Shown here: positions 49,646 through 58,056 of the stretch, one piece after another
Layout: every line of letters starts with the position of its first letter
Position numbering within the stretch: position 1 is the first letter of the stretch
NCBI GenBank assembly: GCA_026393115.1
Contig: JAPLAU010000009.1
Coordinates: 1 to 64,000, forward strand
DNA: 64,000 nucleotides
Reading direction: 5' to 3'
Source: Actinomycetota bacterium
Lineage (GTDB): Bacteria > Actinomycetota > Actinomycetes > S36-B12 > CAIYMF01
Made by a program: the position numbers and the translations under genes
Notes under the pieces: model-generated
What the model saw: only the letters and a program-made list of their open reading frames with translations
The model's database searches: none
What the model was told of the DNA's origin: nothing

Positions 49646-50587
49646 ATGAACTCGCACTCAGCATTCTTCGACGGAATCGCACTGACCGATGCCGGCCTTG
49701 AGACGGTGTTGATCTTCAACGACGGACTTGACCTACCGGCCTTCGCCGCCTTCCCGCTACTCGATAGCGAGGTCGGTCGCGCCCATCTCGAGCGTTACTA
49801 CCAGGACTTCCTCGACTTGGCCGACCGTCACTCCACCGCACTCATTCTCGAAACGCCGACCTGGCGAGCCAACCCCGATTGGGCAGCGCAACTCGGTTAC
49901 GACGCATCGTCACTCTCGCGCATTCAGTACGACTCGGTGGCCTTTGTGCGAGGAGTTGCCGAGACATCGCCGAACCCGGTCGTGGTGAGCGGATCGGTCG
50001 GTCCCCGGGGTGATGGGTACGTTCCCGGCGCCACGATGAGTTCGAAGCAAGCCGCGGCGTACCACAGCGCGCAGATCGCCGACTTCGCGTCGGCCGGCGC
50101 CGACCTCGTCACGAGCTTCACGTTTTCGTACGCCGACGAGGGAGTGGGATTCGCGCTGGCGGCCGCCGACGTGGGCATTCCTGCGGTCGTCGGCTTCACC
50201 GTCGAGACAGATGGTCGCCTGCCTTCGGGGGAGTCACTCGCGCAAGCAGTACACCGCGTCGACGAAGCGACCGACGGAAGTGTGGCGTGGTTCATGGTGA
50301 ACTGCGCACACCCTGAACACGTGCTGCCGGGAGTTTCCGGAAACGACGAGTGGCGCGCGCGTATCGGTGCGGTGCGCGCTAATGCGTCGCGGATGAGTCA
50401 TGCCGAACTTGATGAGTCCGAGTCACTGGATGCCGGTGATCCGGCCGATCTCGCGTCGAACTACCTAGTGTTGCGCGAACAACTGATCAACCTGCGCGTG
50501 CTTGGCGGATGCTGCGGAACTGACGTGTCGCACGTCTCCGCGATCGCCGATGCGTGGTTGGCCAGTGGTGGCTACCAGCCGGTGTAG
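49646..50587 (+). CDS. Homocysteine/selenocysteine S-methyltransferase family protein (MmuM-like)
   Basis: A 313-residue zinc TIM barrel. The zinc cysteines are seen as NCAHPEHVLPGV and the C-terminal GGCCGTD pair; LTDAGLETVLIF and VVVSGSVGPRGDGYVPG are also conserved. It would transfer a methyl group from a donor such as S-methylmethionine to homocysteine. ATG 49646 is chosen since the conserved barrel begins a few residues later. Its 3' end overlaps the convergent aminotransferase gene by 16 bp. Confidence 0.83.
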   Translation: MNSHSAFFDGIALTDAGLETVLIFNDGLDLPAFAAFPLLDSEVGRAHLERYYQDFLDLADRHSTALILETPTWRANPDWAAQLGYDASSLSRIQYDSVAFVRGVAETSPNPVVVSGSVGPRGDGYVPGATMSSKQAAAYHSAQIADFASAGADLVTSFTFSYADEGVGFALAAADVGIPAVVGFTVETDGRLPSGESLAQAVHRVDEATDGSVAWFMVNCAHPEHVLPGVSGNDEWRARIGAVRANASRMSHAELDESESLDAGDPADLASNYLVLREQLINLRVLGGCCGTDVSHVSAIADAWLASGGYQPV

Positions 50588-51849
50588 GGGGCGACCTCGT
50601 CATCGGAGATGACGCCTCTGACGGCGTCGGCGAAAGCGGTGTGAAGCACGTCGACCCCGAACTCGATCTCGTCGTCGGGGATGGACAGAACCGGAGTCAC
50701 CTCGAGCACGTGACCATTCACGTAGTAGACGACGACGCCGAGCTGGTGAGCGCGGTAGACGACTTTGCGCGCCAGGAGGGGCGAGGGCTCGCCCGTGAGC
50801 GGATCGACCACGTCGACGCCGATGGTGAGTCCGCGGCCACGCGTGTCGCCCTGTCCGGGTGCACGATCGGCGTTGAGTGCCTCGAGCATGCGCTTTCCTG
50901 CCACCGCGGCGCGTTGTGGCAACTCGTCCTGCTCAAGCGTGGCCAGAACCGCCCGACCGGCTGCCGCGCAAACAGGGTTGCCCGAAGTCGTCAGCAGCGA
51001 CGTGGCCTCGGCCACGTCCAGGATCGACTTGGGACCCACCGCGGCACTGAGCGGCAGACCACCACCGATGACCTTTCCGAACGTCACTAGGTCGGGCGTG
51101 ATGCCCTCGTGCTCGAACGCATGCAGCAGGCCCGTGCGGCCGAGGCCGACCTTGACCTCGTCGATGATCACTGGAACCCCAGCGGCCCTGCAGAGTGCGA
51201 CGGCGTGGCGCAGGAACCCGGCCGGCGGGATCACGATGCCGCCATCGGACTGGATCGGTTCGACGATGAAGCACGCCACGTCAGCCGCGTCCAGCTCGTG
51301 GGCGAGGTCGGCCAGAACTGACGCGACCTCGTCGGGACGTCGGGGGAAGTGCAGCAGCGTCGAGTCGGGGTCACCGGGCAGCCCGGCGTCGACGTACAGC
51401 CCCGACACGCCCATGGCCACGCCGAGTCCGCCGTGGTACCCGCGGTGGAAAGCCAGGATGCGGCGTCGTCCGGTGGCAAGGCGGCATGAACGCAGGACAG
51501 CCTCGTTGGCGTCTGTTCCCGAGTTGCCGAGGTAAACGCGGCGGTCTGGCTCTGCCGCGACGATGGGTGTGATCCGTCGAAGGTCCTCGGCGAGGCCGAC
51601 CATGTGCTGGTTGACCGCAGACAGCCCACTGGCGCCGCTCTGATCGCGAAGCGCCGATGTGACGGCCTCGACGATCCGAGGGTGCCCGTAACCCAGTCCC
51701 GCGGCGGTCCATCCGGCGCTGAGGTCTAGTACGCGTCGACCCCCTTCTTCGACGAGCCATCCACCTGACCCGCCGGTCACAGCGAGCGGGAAGAAGCGGA
51801 GCTTGGATACTCCGGCCAGCGCAGCGTCGTCACGGTCGAGCAAACTCAT
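50572..51849 (-). CDS. Class III PLP-dependent aminotransferase
   Basis: A 425-residue enzyme with YLGNSGTDANEAVLRSCRLA (cofactor site), IIDEVKVGLGRTGLLH and the PLP lysine in LVTFGKVIGGGLPLS. It resembles 4-aminobutyrate / 2,4-diaminobutyrate or amino-acid:pyruvate transaminases. It is the last gene of the leftward amine-processing operon; it overlaps the M20 gene by 4 bp. By context it removes the amino group from an amine or amino acid released by the upstream hydrolases. Confidence 0.82.
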   Translation of the reverse strand: MSLLDRDDAALAGVSKLRFFPLAVTGGSGGWLVEEGGRRVLDLSAGWTAAGLGYGHPRIVEAVTSALRDQSGASGLSAVNQHMVGLAEDLRRITPIVAAEPDRRVYLGNSGTDANEAVLRSCRLATGRRRILAFHRGYHGGLGVAMGVSGLYVDAGLPGDPDSTLLHFPRRPDEVASVLADLAHELDAADVACFIVEPIQSDGGIVIPPAGFLRHAVALCRAAGVPVIIDEVKVGLGRTGLLHAFEHEGITPDLVTFGKVIGGGLPLSAAVGPKSILDVAEATSLLTTSGNPVCAAAGRAVLATLEQDELPQRAAVAGKRMLEALNADRAPGQGDTRGRGLTIGVDVVDPLTGEPSPLLARKVVYRAHQLGVVVYYVNGHVLEVTPVLSIPDDEIEFGVDVLHTAFADAVRGVISDDEVAPYTGW

Positions 51850-53039
51850 GTGCCCTCCTTGATGGGGCCGAGCACCATCTCGCATGCCGCTAGATAGCCG
51901 GCGAGCTGACAGCGGGCGACGCCGGCGACGTCGTCGTCGGACGGAAGGAAGCGCGGGTGATGTAGCCCGGGTCTGTCGGGCATGGCGTCACCGACTCCGT
52001 AGAACACCATGGTCGAAGGGAACAGCGAGCCGTAGTAGGCGAAGTCGTCGGCACCGCATGACCGTAGTTCGACCGAACCGAGTGTGCCGGTGTTGGCAAT
52101 CCACGAATCGACAAATCTGGTGAGCATCGGGTCGTTGATCAGCGGTGGTTCACCGACTCGGAGGTCGGTCTGCGCCGTGCAGTTGTGCATGGCGGCGATC
52201 GCGTCAGCCATACGCGCCACTTCCTGTTGCAGCAGTTGACGGTCGGCTTCATCGAAGGCACGCAAGGTGCCCGAAATGAAGGCACTGTCAGGAATCACGT
52301 TGGGTGCTTCGCCCGCATGCACCGAACCAATCGTGAGTGTTGCCGGGTGCAGTGGGTCGATGCGTCGTGACACAAGAGTCTGCAACGCCGTGATGAGGTA
52401 CGCCGTCGCGACGACCGGATCACCAGTCACATGGGGGTAGCCGGCATGGCCGCCGAATGCGCTGATGCGAATGTCGAACTCATCGGCCGATGCGTTCACC
52501 GCTCCTGGCAATGCCGAGTAGGTACCGCCCGGAATTCTCGGCTGCACGTGTACTCCGACCATGGCGCGCACATCGTGGTGAGCAAAGGCTTCAGCATTAA
52601 CCAAGTCGGCGGCACCTGAAGGAATCGCCTCTTCGCGAGGCTGCAAGAGGGCGAGCAGTGGCAACACCGGCCCTATAGCGCTGATGGCGCGTGCACACGC
52701 GGTGAGCGCAGCCAGGTGCACGTCATGTCCGCATGCGTGCGTGTACGCGTTGATCGATGACCACGGCACACCGGTGTCATCGCGCATCGGTAGCGCATCT
52801 AGTTCGGCACGCAGTCCGACGGTGGGACCCTCGCCTCCGATGCGAATCAAGCGAGCGCCGCACACGTCGGTGCCAGGTCCGGCGCCGATGGCATCGGCGA
52901 CTCGATGTGCAGTACGGCTCTCGTCGCCGCTTCCATCGGGCTCGCGGTGCAGGGCATGGCGAAGCTCGATTGCCGCTGGAAGCTCGCGGTCAAGCGCGGC
53001 CCAGAGCGCGTCGGCAGTTGCTCGTGTCCACTCAGCCAC
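51846..53039 (-). CDS. M20D amidohydrolase (hippurate hydrolase / IAA-amino acid hydrolase type)
   Basis: A 397-residue metal-dependent amidohydrolase. Motifs are YTHACGHDVHLAALTACARA (metal Cys/His), LLQPREEAIPSGAADLVNAE and the C-terminal SCGADDFAYYGSLFPSTMVF. It cleaves N-acyl bonds of amino acids or amines. It overlaps both neighbouring genes and so belongs to one leftward operon with the FluG-like amidohydrolase and the aminotransferase. Confidence 0.83.
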   Translation of the reverse strand: MAEWTRATADALWAALDRELPAAIELRHALHREPDGSGDESRTAHRVADAIGAGPGTDVCGARLIRIGGEGPTVGLRAELDALPMRDDTGVPWSSINAYTHACGHDVHLAALTACARAISAIGPVLPLLALLQPREEAIPSGAADLVNAEAFAHHDVRAMVGVHVQPRIPGGTYSALPGAVNASADEFDIRISAFGGHAGYPHVTGDPVVATAYLITALQTLVSRRIDPLHPATLTIGSVHAGEAPNVIPDSAFISGTLRAFDEADRQLLQQEVARMADAIAAMHNCTAQTDLRVGEPPLINDPMLTRFVDSWIANTGTLGSVELRSCGADDFAYYGSLFPSTMVFYGVGDAMPDRPGLHHPRFLPSDDDVAGVARCQLAGYLAACEMVLGPIKEGT

Positions 53040-54177
53040 GCGAGTCTTCCATCAGTCGGTAGGCACGTAGAGCATTGGTGCGCCCCATCATGTCGAGATA
53101 GCGCGCGGCGTCGTCTTGTGACACGTAGTCGTTGTCGACCCACTCAGTGAAGATCGTCGCCAGGCCGCGACGCCACAGTAGGCATCCGTTGTAGTAAAGC
53201 TCGGGAAGCCCAAACGCATCGGACGAGAACAGCACTTTGCTGTACGGTGCCATTTCGACGAGTTGTCGCATCAACGACATGTAGCTCGGTCCGGTGTAGT
53301 TGAGGGCCGCGCCATTGTCGAGCCACACATGCGGATACACCTGCGCGAGGAAGCCCGCTTCACGAATGAACGGGTAGCAGTGCAGCAGCATCACTTCGAT
53401 TCCGGAGTCGACGGTGCGCCGCAGGAACTCGGTCATCTGGGTCGGATCGCAGCGCGGCATGGTGATATCGGAATCGCCGTACCCCACGTGGAATTGAATG
53501 GGCATCGCGAAATCGACGGCCGTCCACAGCAGGTGTCGCAGTAGCACGGGGTGGTCAACTCGCACGCGCCCCTCGCCAATGTTCGACAGCCACTCACCAG
53601 CAGCAGCAACGACTTCCGCGTCACTCGGACGATCGGGATCGAAGTCGAGGCCGTAGCGGTACGCGATGATTGTCTTGAATCCGATGGCGCGTTCGGCGCG
53701 AACTGCGAGTGCCGTGCGGAAGTCGTCAGCGAACGTCGCCGCGGTTGTTCCGTCGATGACCACCTGCTCGGCCACCTGCTCGATGCGCACGATCTCGTTG
53801 TGGGCTGCGCCCGTGAGTTCGGTCATCTGGTTGGGGCTCAGAATCGTCGGACTGCGGAATCCCGTGTCGATCATGAGTCGTCCGATTCCGGTTTGTGACA
53901 TCAGGATTCGACTCACCTCGGCTTGACCGAGTTCGGCACGCCGACTCCAGTAATCGTCGGCGCTGCAGTGGCGCGGTAGTCCGAGAAGGGGTGCACATTC
54001 CGCGCGAATCATCGTGCCCACGGGGGCGTCAAAGATGGTGTGGTTGTGAGGTTCGGGCCAGTCCGATTCCGACGCGAGCATTTCGAACTCGGAACGAGTG
54101 AGATCGTCGCGCATCAGTCCGTGGCAGTGGTGGTCGACCAGAGACACCTGGGCGCTGACCTCATGCAAGTAACTCAT
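53032..54177 (-). CDS. Amidohydrolase-2-type TIM-barrel hydrolase, FluG N-terminal-like
   Basis: A 381-residue metal hydrolase. VSLVDHHCHGLMRDDLTRSE is the first metal His cluster and matches the N-terminal half of fungal/plant FluG; further parts are PIQFHVGYGDSDI, VMLLHCYPFIREA and LFSSDAFGLPELYY. In FluG proteins this domain is fused to a glutamine-synthetase-like domain; here a GS-like protein is encoded separately at 59874. It probably hydrolyses a gamma-glutamyl or related amide. Its start overlaps the RpiR gene by 4 bp. Confidence 0.75.
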   Translation of the reverse strand: MSYLHEVSAQVSLVDHHCHGLMRDDLTRSEFEMLASESDWPEPHNHTIFDAPVGTMIRAECAPLLGLPRHCSADDYWSRRAELGQAEVSRILMSQTGIGRLMIDTGFRSPTILSPNQMTELTGAAHNEIVRIEQVAEQVVIDGTTAATFADDFRTALAVRAERAIGFKTIIAYRYGLDFDPDRPSDAEVVAAAGEWLSNIGEGRVRVDHPVLLRHLLWTAVDFAMPIQFHVGYGDSDITMPRCDPTQMTEFLRRTVDSGIEVMLLHCYPFIREAGFLAQVYPHVWLDNGAALNYTGPSYMSLMRQLVEMAPYSKVLFSSDAFGLPELYYNGCLLWRRGLATIFTEWVDNDYVSQDDAARYLDMMGRTNALRAYRLMEDSRG

Positions 54178-55052
54178 CGGGATTCCTTCTCCTGTTGTGT
54201 GGCCGACTCAGGGGCGGTGAAGTACTGCTGCTCCCACAGTCGGTCGTACTCGGCAATTCGTCGTTTCGGCTGATCGCCGAGTAGTTCAACTACTGCTGCT
54301 ACCAAGGTCTCTACCAGTCCGTCGACTGCAACGAGAGTGTCGAAGGGTCGCGGGCCAACCACACCCACCGACAGCACGATGGCCGCCTCGAGCGCGAGTG
54401 GACTCAACCACGGGTCGGTGACGAGTACGACCTCGGCACCTTTGCGGTGTGCTTCGCGTCCGAGTTCGACGGTAAGACGTTGGTAGCGACGCACGTCGAA
54501 TGCCACGAGTACATCGCCGCGCCGAGCAGAGAGTGCGTACGACACCCAGCGGTCGGGCGGAAGGTGCGTGACACCTGGCCGCAGGATGTCGAGGTGCATG
54601 GCCAGGGTCTGCGCTGAGAGGCCGGTGAAGCGGCCACCCGCGGTGAACACGCGGCGCGCCGTTGCCAGCCGGGTAACGGTTTCAGTGAACAATCGCCGGT
54701 CGATCTGCTGTAGCGATGTATCCAGACACGACACCAGCGAGTGGCGAGCGCGGTCGACGACATCACCTTCGCGTGCCTCAGGTCGGTGGTCGTATTGCAC
54801 GAGCGGCGACGCGGTACGTTCACCCACTTCGCGCAGTAGTTCATCTTGAAATGCTTGGTATCCATCGAATCCAAGCCTGCCAACGAATCGGATCACCGTG
54901 GGTCCGCTGACATCGGAACTCGCCGCCAAGCGGGCCACCGTCTCCAGTCCCGCAACGGGGTATCGGCCCAACACCTCGTGGCCCACGCGCCGTTCGGCCT
55001 TGGGCAGGTTGGGCAACACCTCACGGATGCGGTCGGCGACCGTAATCATCAT
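54174..55052 (-). CDS. RpiR/MurR-family regulator with SIS domain
   Basis: A 292-residue regulator. The N-terminal HTH_6 domain has VARLAASSDVSGPTVIRFVG then RLGFDGYQAFQDELL; the C-terminal SIS (sugar isomerase) domain spans about residues 120-260 (VFTAGGRFTGLSAQTLAMHL). It is the first gene of the leftward operon, divergent from the Liv transporter; the 79-bp gap between them must hold both promoters. ATG 55052 or 55049 may be used. It probably controls both sides in response to a phosphorylated or aminated ligand. Confidence 0.85.
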   Translation of the reverse strand: MMITVADRIREVLPNLPKAERRVGHEVLGRYPVAGLETVARLAASSDVSGPTVIRFVGRLGFDGYQAFQDELLREVGERTASPLVQYDHRPEAREGDVVDRARHSLVSCLDTSLQQIDRRLFTETVTRLATARRVFTAGGRFTGLSAQTLAMHLDILRPGVTHLPPDRWVSYALSARRGDVLVAFDVRRYQRLTVELGREAHRKGAEVVLVTDPWLSPLALEAAIVLSVGVVGPRPFDTLVAVDGLVETLVAAVVELLGDQPKRRIAEYDRLWEQQYFTAPESATQQEKESR

Positions 55053-55076
55053 GTAACAAACGATACGGATTAGCCC

Positions 55077-55126
55077 TTGACAGCACAAGCGGAATATTGA
55101 TCAGATAGGCACCTCACCTTGTGGAG
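55077..55126 (+). promoter_or_regulatory. Candidate promoter and ribosome-binding site of the Liv operon
   Basis: TTGACA at 55077-55082 is a consensus -35; a weak AT-richer -10 (TGATCAGAT) lies about 17 bp on. GGAGG at 55122-55126 is the ribosome-binding site for the ATG at 55132. The region is only 79 bp long and is shared with the divergent RpiR gene. Confidence 0.5.
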
Positions 55127-55131
55127 GTCTG

Positions 55132-56379
55132 ATGCGCACTCGTTCCATCACTTTCGTTGCCCTTGCAGCGCCCCTTGCATTGACTCTGGCTGCCTGTGGA
55201 TCCTCCGGTGGATCAACAGCCTCGTCATCCGCCGCCAGCTCGGCGTCGGCGTCCGCCTCGTCGTCGGCGTCTGCGTCGACATCAGGCACCCCGACGGGTG
55301 ATCCCATCAAGATCGGTTTCCCGGCTGACCTGTCGAGCACCTACGCGTACTACGACGTGCCGATGAAGGAAGGCGCGCAGATGGCCGTTGATGAACTCAA
55401 CGAAGCCGGCGGCATCCTCGGTCGTCCGCTCGCGCTCAATGTGGTCGATCAGCGCAACGACCCGGCCGAGTCAAGCAAGGTCACGCAGCAGTTGATCGAC
55501 GACGGTTCGGTGTACCTCATCGGAACCACAGGCGACACCGTTCCGGCCCAGGGTCAACTTGCGTGCGCCGCCAACATTCCGATCTCAACGGGTGACGGTA
55601 CGTCGCCGGTGTTGGTCAACGACATGGGAACCTGCGCGTACCAATTGCTGATGAACGACACAGTGCAGGGCGCGACGATTGCCGGCTACGCCCTCAAGCA
55701 GGGGTACAAGACGGCACTGACCCTCGGCTCACCCGAGTACCCCTACACGGCCAATCTGCCCAAGTACTTCAAGGAGATCTTCACCGCGGGCGGCGGTCAG
55801 GTTGTTGCCGACGAAAGCTTCCAGATTGGTTCGGGTGACTTCTCAGCAGTCGTCACCAAGATTGCCAACGTCAAGCCGGCACCCGACATGATCTTCACGC
55901 CGATGTTCCCGCCGGACACGCAGGTGTTCATGAAGCAGTTGCGTGACGCGGGCGTCACTATCCCGGTGCTGTCGACCGATGGCAACCTCGACCCGTCGTT
56001 GGCAGATGCTGGTGCCAAGGCCATCAACGGCATGGTCTACAGCGCCAGTGTGTGCACGGCCGAGGCCGATCCGAAGATCGCTGAGTTCTATGCCAACTAC
56101 AAGAAGCGCTTCGGCAAGGACCCGAGTTCGGTGGTAGCCGCGCTTGGTTACGACGAAATCATGATTCTTGCGGGCATCATCAAGACCGCGAACTCGGCCG
56201 AGCCGAGCGCGATTCTTGACGGACTCAAGGGCGTCAACCACGACGGCGTGACCGGCAAGGTGGTCATGGACCCCGAAACCCGTCGTGCCAAGAAGGCTGT
56301 CTCGCTGATCAAGATGGACCAGACCACGTTCACCTGTCTCGAGCAGCCGGAGTTCCCGGCAAAGCTGCCGAACCCCTGA
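55132..56379 (+). CDS. Branched-chain-amino-acid-type ABC binding lipoprotein (LivJ/LivK family)
   Basis: A 415-residue lipoprotein. The signal TFVALAAPLALTLAACGSSG carries the lipobox LAAC; a Ser/Ala-rich linker follows. The mature domain (about 60-415) is a peripla_BP_6 fold starting IKIGFPADLSSTYAYYDVPM. It binds an amino-acid-like or amide ligand outside the cell. First gene of the Liv operon. The ligand is not certain; the neighbouring amide hydrolases and GS-like ligase suggest an amide, amine or amino acid. Confidence 0.85.
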   Translation: MRTRSITFVALAAPLALTLAACGSSGGSTASSSAASSASASASSSASASTSGTPTGDPIKIGFPADLSSTYAYYDVPMKEGAQMAVDELNEAGGILGRPLALNVVDQRNDPAESSKVTQQLIDDGSVYLIGTTGDTVPAQGQLACAANIPISTGDGTSPVLVNDMGTCAYQLLMNDTVQGATIAGYALKQGYKTALTLGSPEYPYTANLPKYFKEIFTAGGGQVVADESFQIGSGDFSAVVTKIANVKPAPDMIFTPMFPPDTQVFMKQLRDAGVTIPVLSTDGNLDPSLADAGAKAINGMVYSASVCTAEADPKIAEFYANYKKRFGKDPSSVVAALGYDEIMILAGIIKTANSAEPSAILDGLKGVNHDGVTGKVVMDPETRRAKKAVSLIKMDQTTFTCLEQPEFPAKLPNP

Positions 56380-56401
56380 TGCTTCGAAGGGGAGACCTCT
56401 T

Positions 56402-57172
56402 GTGGGCGAGCAACTCGTGACATCGAGTTTCTCAACTGCCTCGACAGTGGTGGCTGATCAACCAGTCATCGCGGTGACCTCGCTGACGGTGAGGTACGGG
56501 GCCGTGACGGCCCTGCGAGAGGTCTCCCTGGAAGTAGGGCGCGGCGAAATCGTTGGCGTGCTGGGGCCCAACGGCGCTGGCAAGTCAACGCTCATGCGCA
56601 CCATTGCGGGCGTGCACAAGCCGGTCACTGGCCAGGTGTTGCTCGAGGGCCGACCGGTCGTCGGGGGTGCACCCGAGAAGGCTGCTCGAGCCGGACTGCG
56701 ATTGGTTCCAGAAGGTCGGCGCATCTTCGGTCCACTCACGGTCGAAGAGAATCTGCGCATCGGTTCGATGTCACGTGGGTCGACGTTGAAGGATGACCTC
56801 GAAGCTGCGTACGACCGCTTTCCAATTTTGGGCGAACGTCGCAGTCAGTCGGCCGGAACTCTGTCGGGCGGCGAGCAGCAGCAGTTGGCGATCGCGCGAG
56901 CGCTCATGGCTCATCCCACAGTGATTCTCTACGACGAACCGTCGTTGGGTCTCGCCCCTCGCATTGTCGATCAGATCTTCGAACTCATCGCGCACCTACG
57001 CGATGAAGGTGTCACGTCAGTGTTGGTTGAACAGAATGCCCGCCTCGCACTTGATCTCTCCGATCGCGCCTACGTGTTGGGCTCCGGGTCGATCACTGCG
57101 TCGGGTAAGTCATCAGACCTCGCCAAGATCGACCTTGCTCAGTTGTATCTGGGAAAGGGGGCGCAGCGGTGA
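56402..57172 (+). CDS. livF: LivF-type ABC transporter ATPase
   Basis: A 256-residue ABC ATPase with Walker A GPNGAGKST, signature LSGGEQQQLAIARAL, and Walker B PTVILYDEPSLGLAP. The LRLVPEGRRIFGPLTVEENL stretch is typical of LivF. GTG 56402 starts a short N-terminal extension before the domain begins. It overlaps livH by 4 bp. Confidence 0.9.
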   Translation: MGEQLVTSSFSTASTVVADQPVIAVTSLTVRYGAVTALREVSLEVGRGEIVGVLGPNGAGKSTLMRTIAGVHKPVTGQVLLEGRPVVGGAPEKAARAGLRLVPEGRRIFGPLTVEENLRIGSMSRGSTLKDDLEAAYDRFPILGERRSQSAGTLSGGEQQQLAIARALMAHPTVILYDEPSLGLAPRIVDQIFELIAHLRDEGVTSVLVEQNARLALDLSDRAYVLGSGSITASGKSSDLAKIDLAQLYLGKGAQR

Positions 57173-58056
57173 CTCAGTTTCTGCAGCAACTGATCAATGG
57201 GCTCTCACTCGGCAGTATCTTCGCGGTGCTCGCGCTCGGTCTGGCCATGGTCTACGGAACGCTGGGCATCCTCAACTTCGCCTATGGCGAGTTGATTGCG
57301 ATCACCGGATACACGATGTACTTCGCGACTCAGGCAGGGCTGTCGTTCTGGCTTAGTGCACTCATCGGCGCGGTGGCCGCAGCGGTCGCGTCAATCCTGA
57401 TGCAGTTGTTGGTCTTCCGGCCATTGCAGGGCACAGGATTCGTCACACTTCTGTTCGCGTCGTTTGCCCTGTCACAAGTGTTACAAGGAATATTCAGACA
57501 GGCGATATCACCGCGCGCCAAAGGAATTCCGGCTCCTGAGGTGCTCAGCAACGTTTTCGAGTTCGGTGGCCTGCGCATCAGTGTGCTGAACGTCGTCACC
57601 TTCGTCGTGGCGATGGTGTCGCTGGGTCTGTTCGCACTCTTCATGCGCACCTCGCGATCGGGACTTCAGATGCGCGCGGCCGCCCTTGACCTCACCACCA
57701 CGCGACTTCAGGGAGTGTCCGCCGGACGCGTCATCTTGCTCGCGTTCGCACTCTCGGGAATCCTGGCCGGCATCGCCGGCGTTCTGTGGATCAGCCGCAC
57801 CGGCACGGTGACGCCAACAACCGGAGCCACTCCGATTCTGGTTGCTTTCGTGGCGGTGGTGTTGGGCGGTCTCGGAAGTACCGTCGGCGCAGTTGTTGGG
57901 GGATTCGTCTTTGGCATTCTCGAGGTCTTCCTCGAGGCGTACCTGCCATCGGGTGTCGTGCCATTCCAATTCGCCTTCGCGCTGATCGCGGTGGCGGTGG
58001 TGCTGTTCGCCAGGCCAGAGGGCCTGTTCGGTAAGGCCGTCGAGGTGAAGGTGTGA
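57169..58056 (+). CDS. livH: LivH-type ABC transporter permease
   Basis: A 295-residue membrane permease with about eight hydrophobic segments; it begins FLQQLINGLSLGSIFAVLAL and has LAMVYGTLGILNFAYGELIA and VVLGGLGSTVGAVVGGFVFG, all standard LivH motifs. It overlaps both neighbouring genes by 4 bp. Confidence 0.9.
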   Translation: MTQFLQQLINGLSLGSIFAVLALGLAMVYGTLGILNFAYGELIAITGYTMYFATQAGLSFWLSALIGAVAAAVASILMQLLVFRPLQGTGFVTLLFASFALSQVLQGIFRQAISPRAKGIPAPEVLSNVFEFGGLRISVLNVVTFVVAMVSLGLFALFMRTSRSGLQMRAAALDLTTTRLQGVSAGRVILLAFALSGILAGIAGVLWISRTGTVTPTTGATPILVAFVAVVLGGLGSTVGAVVGGFVFGILEVFLEAYLPSGVVPFQFAFALIAVAVVLFARPEGLFGKAVEVKV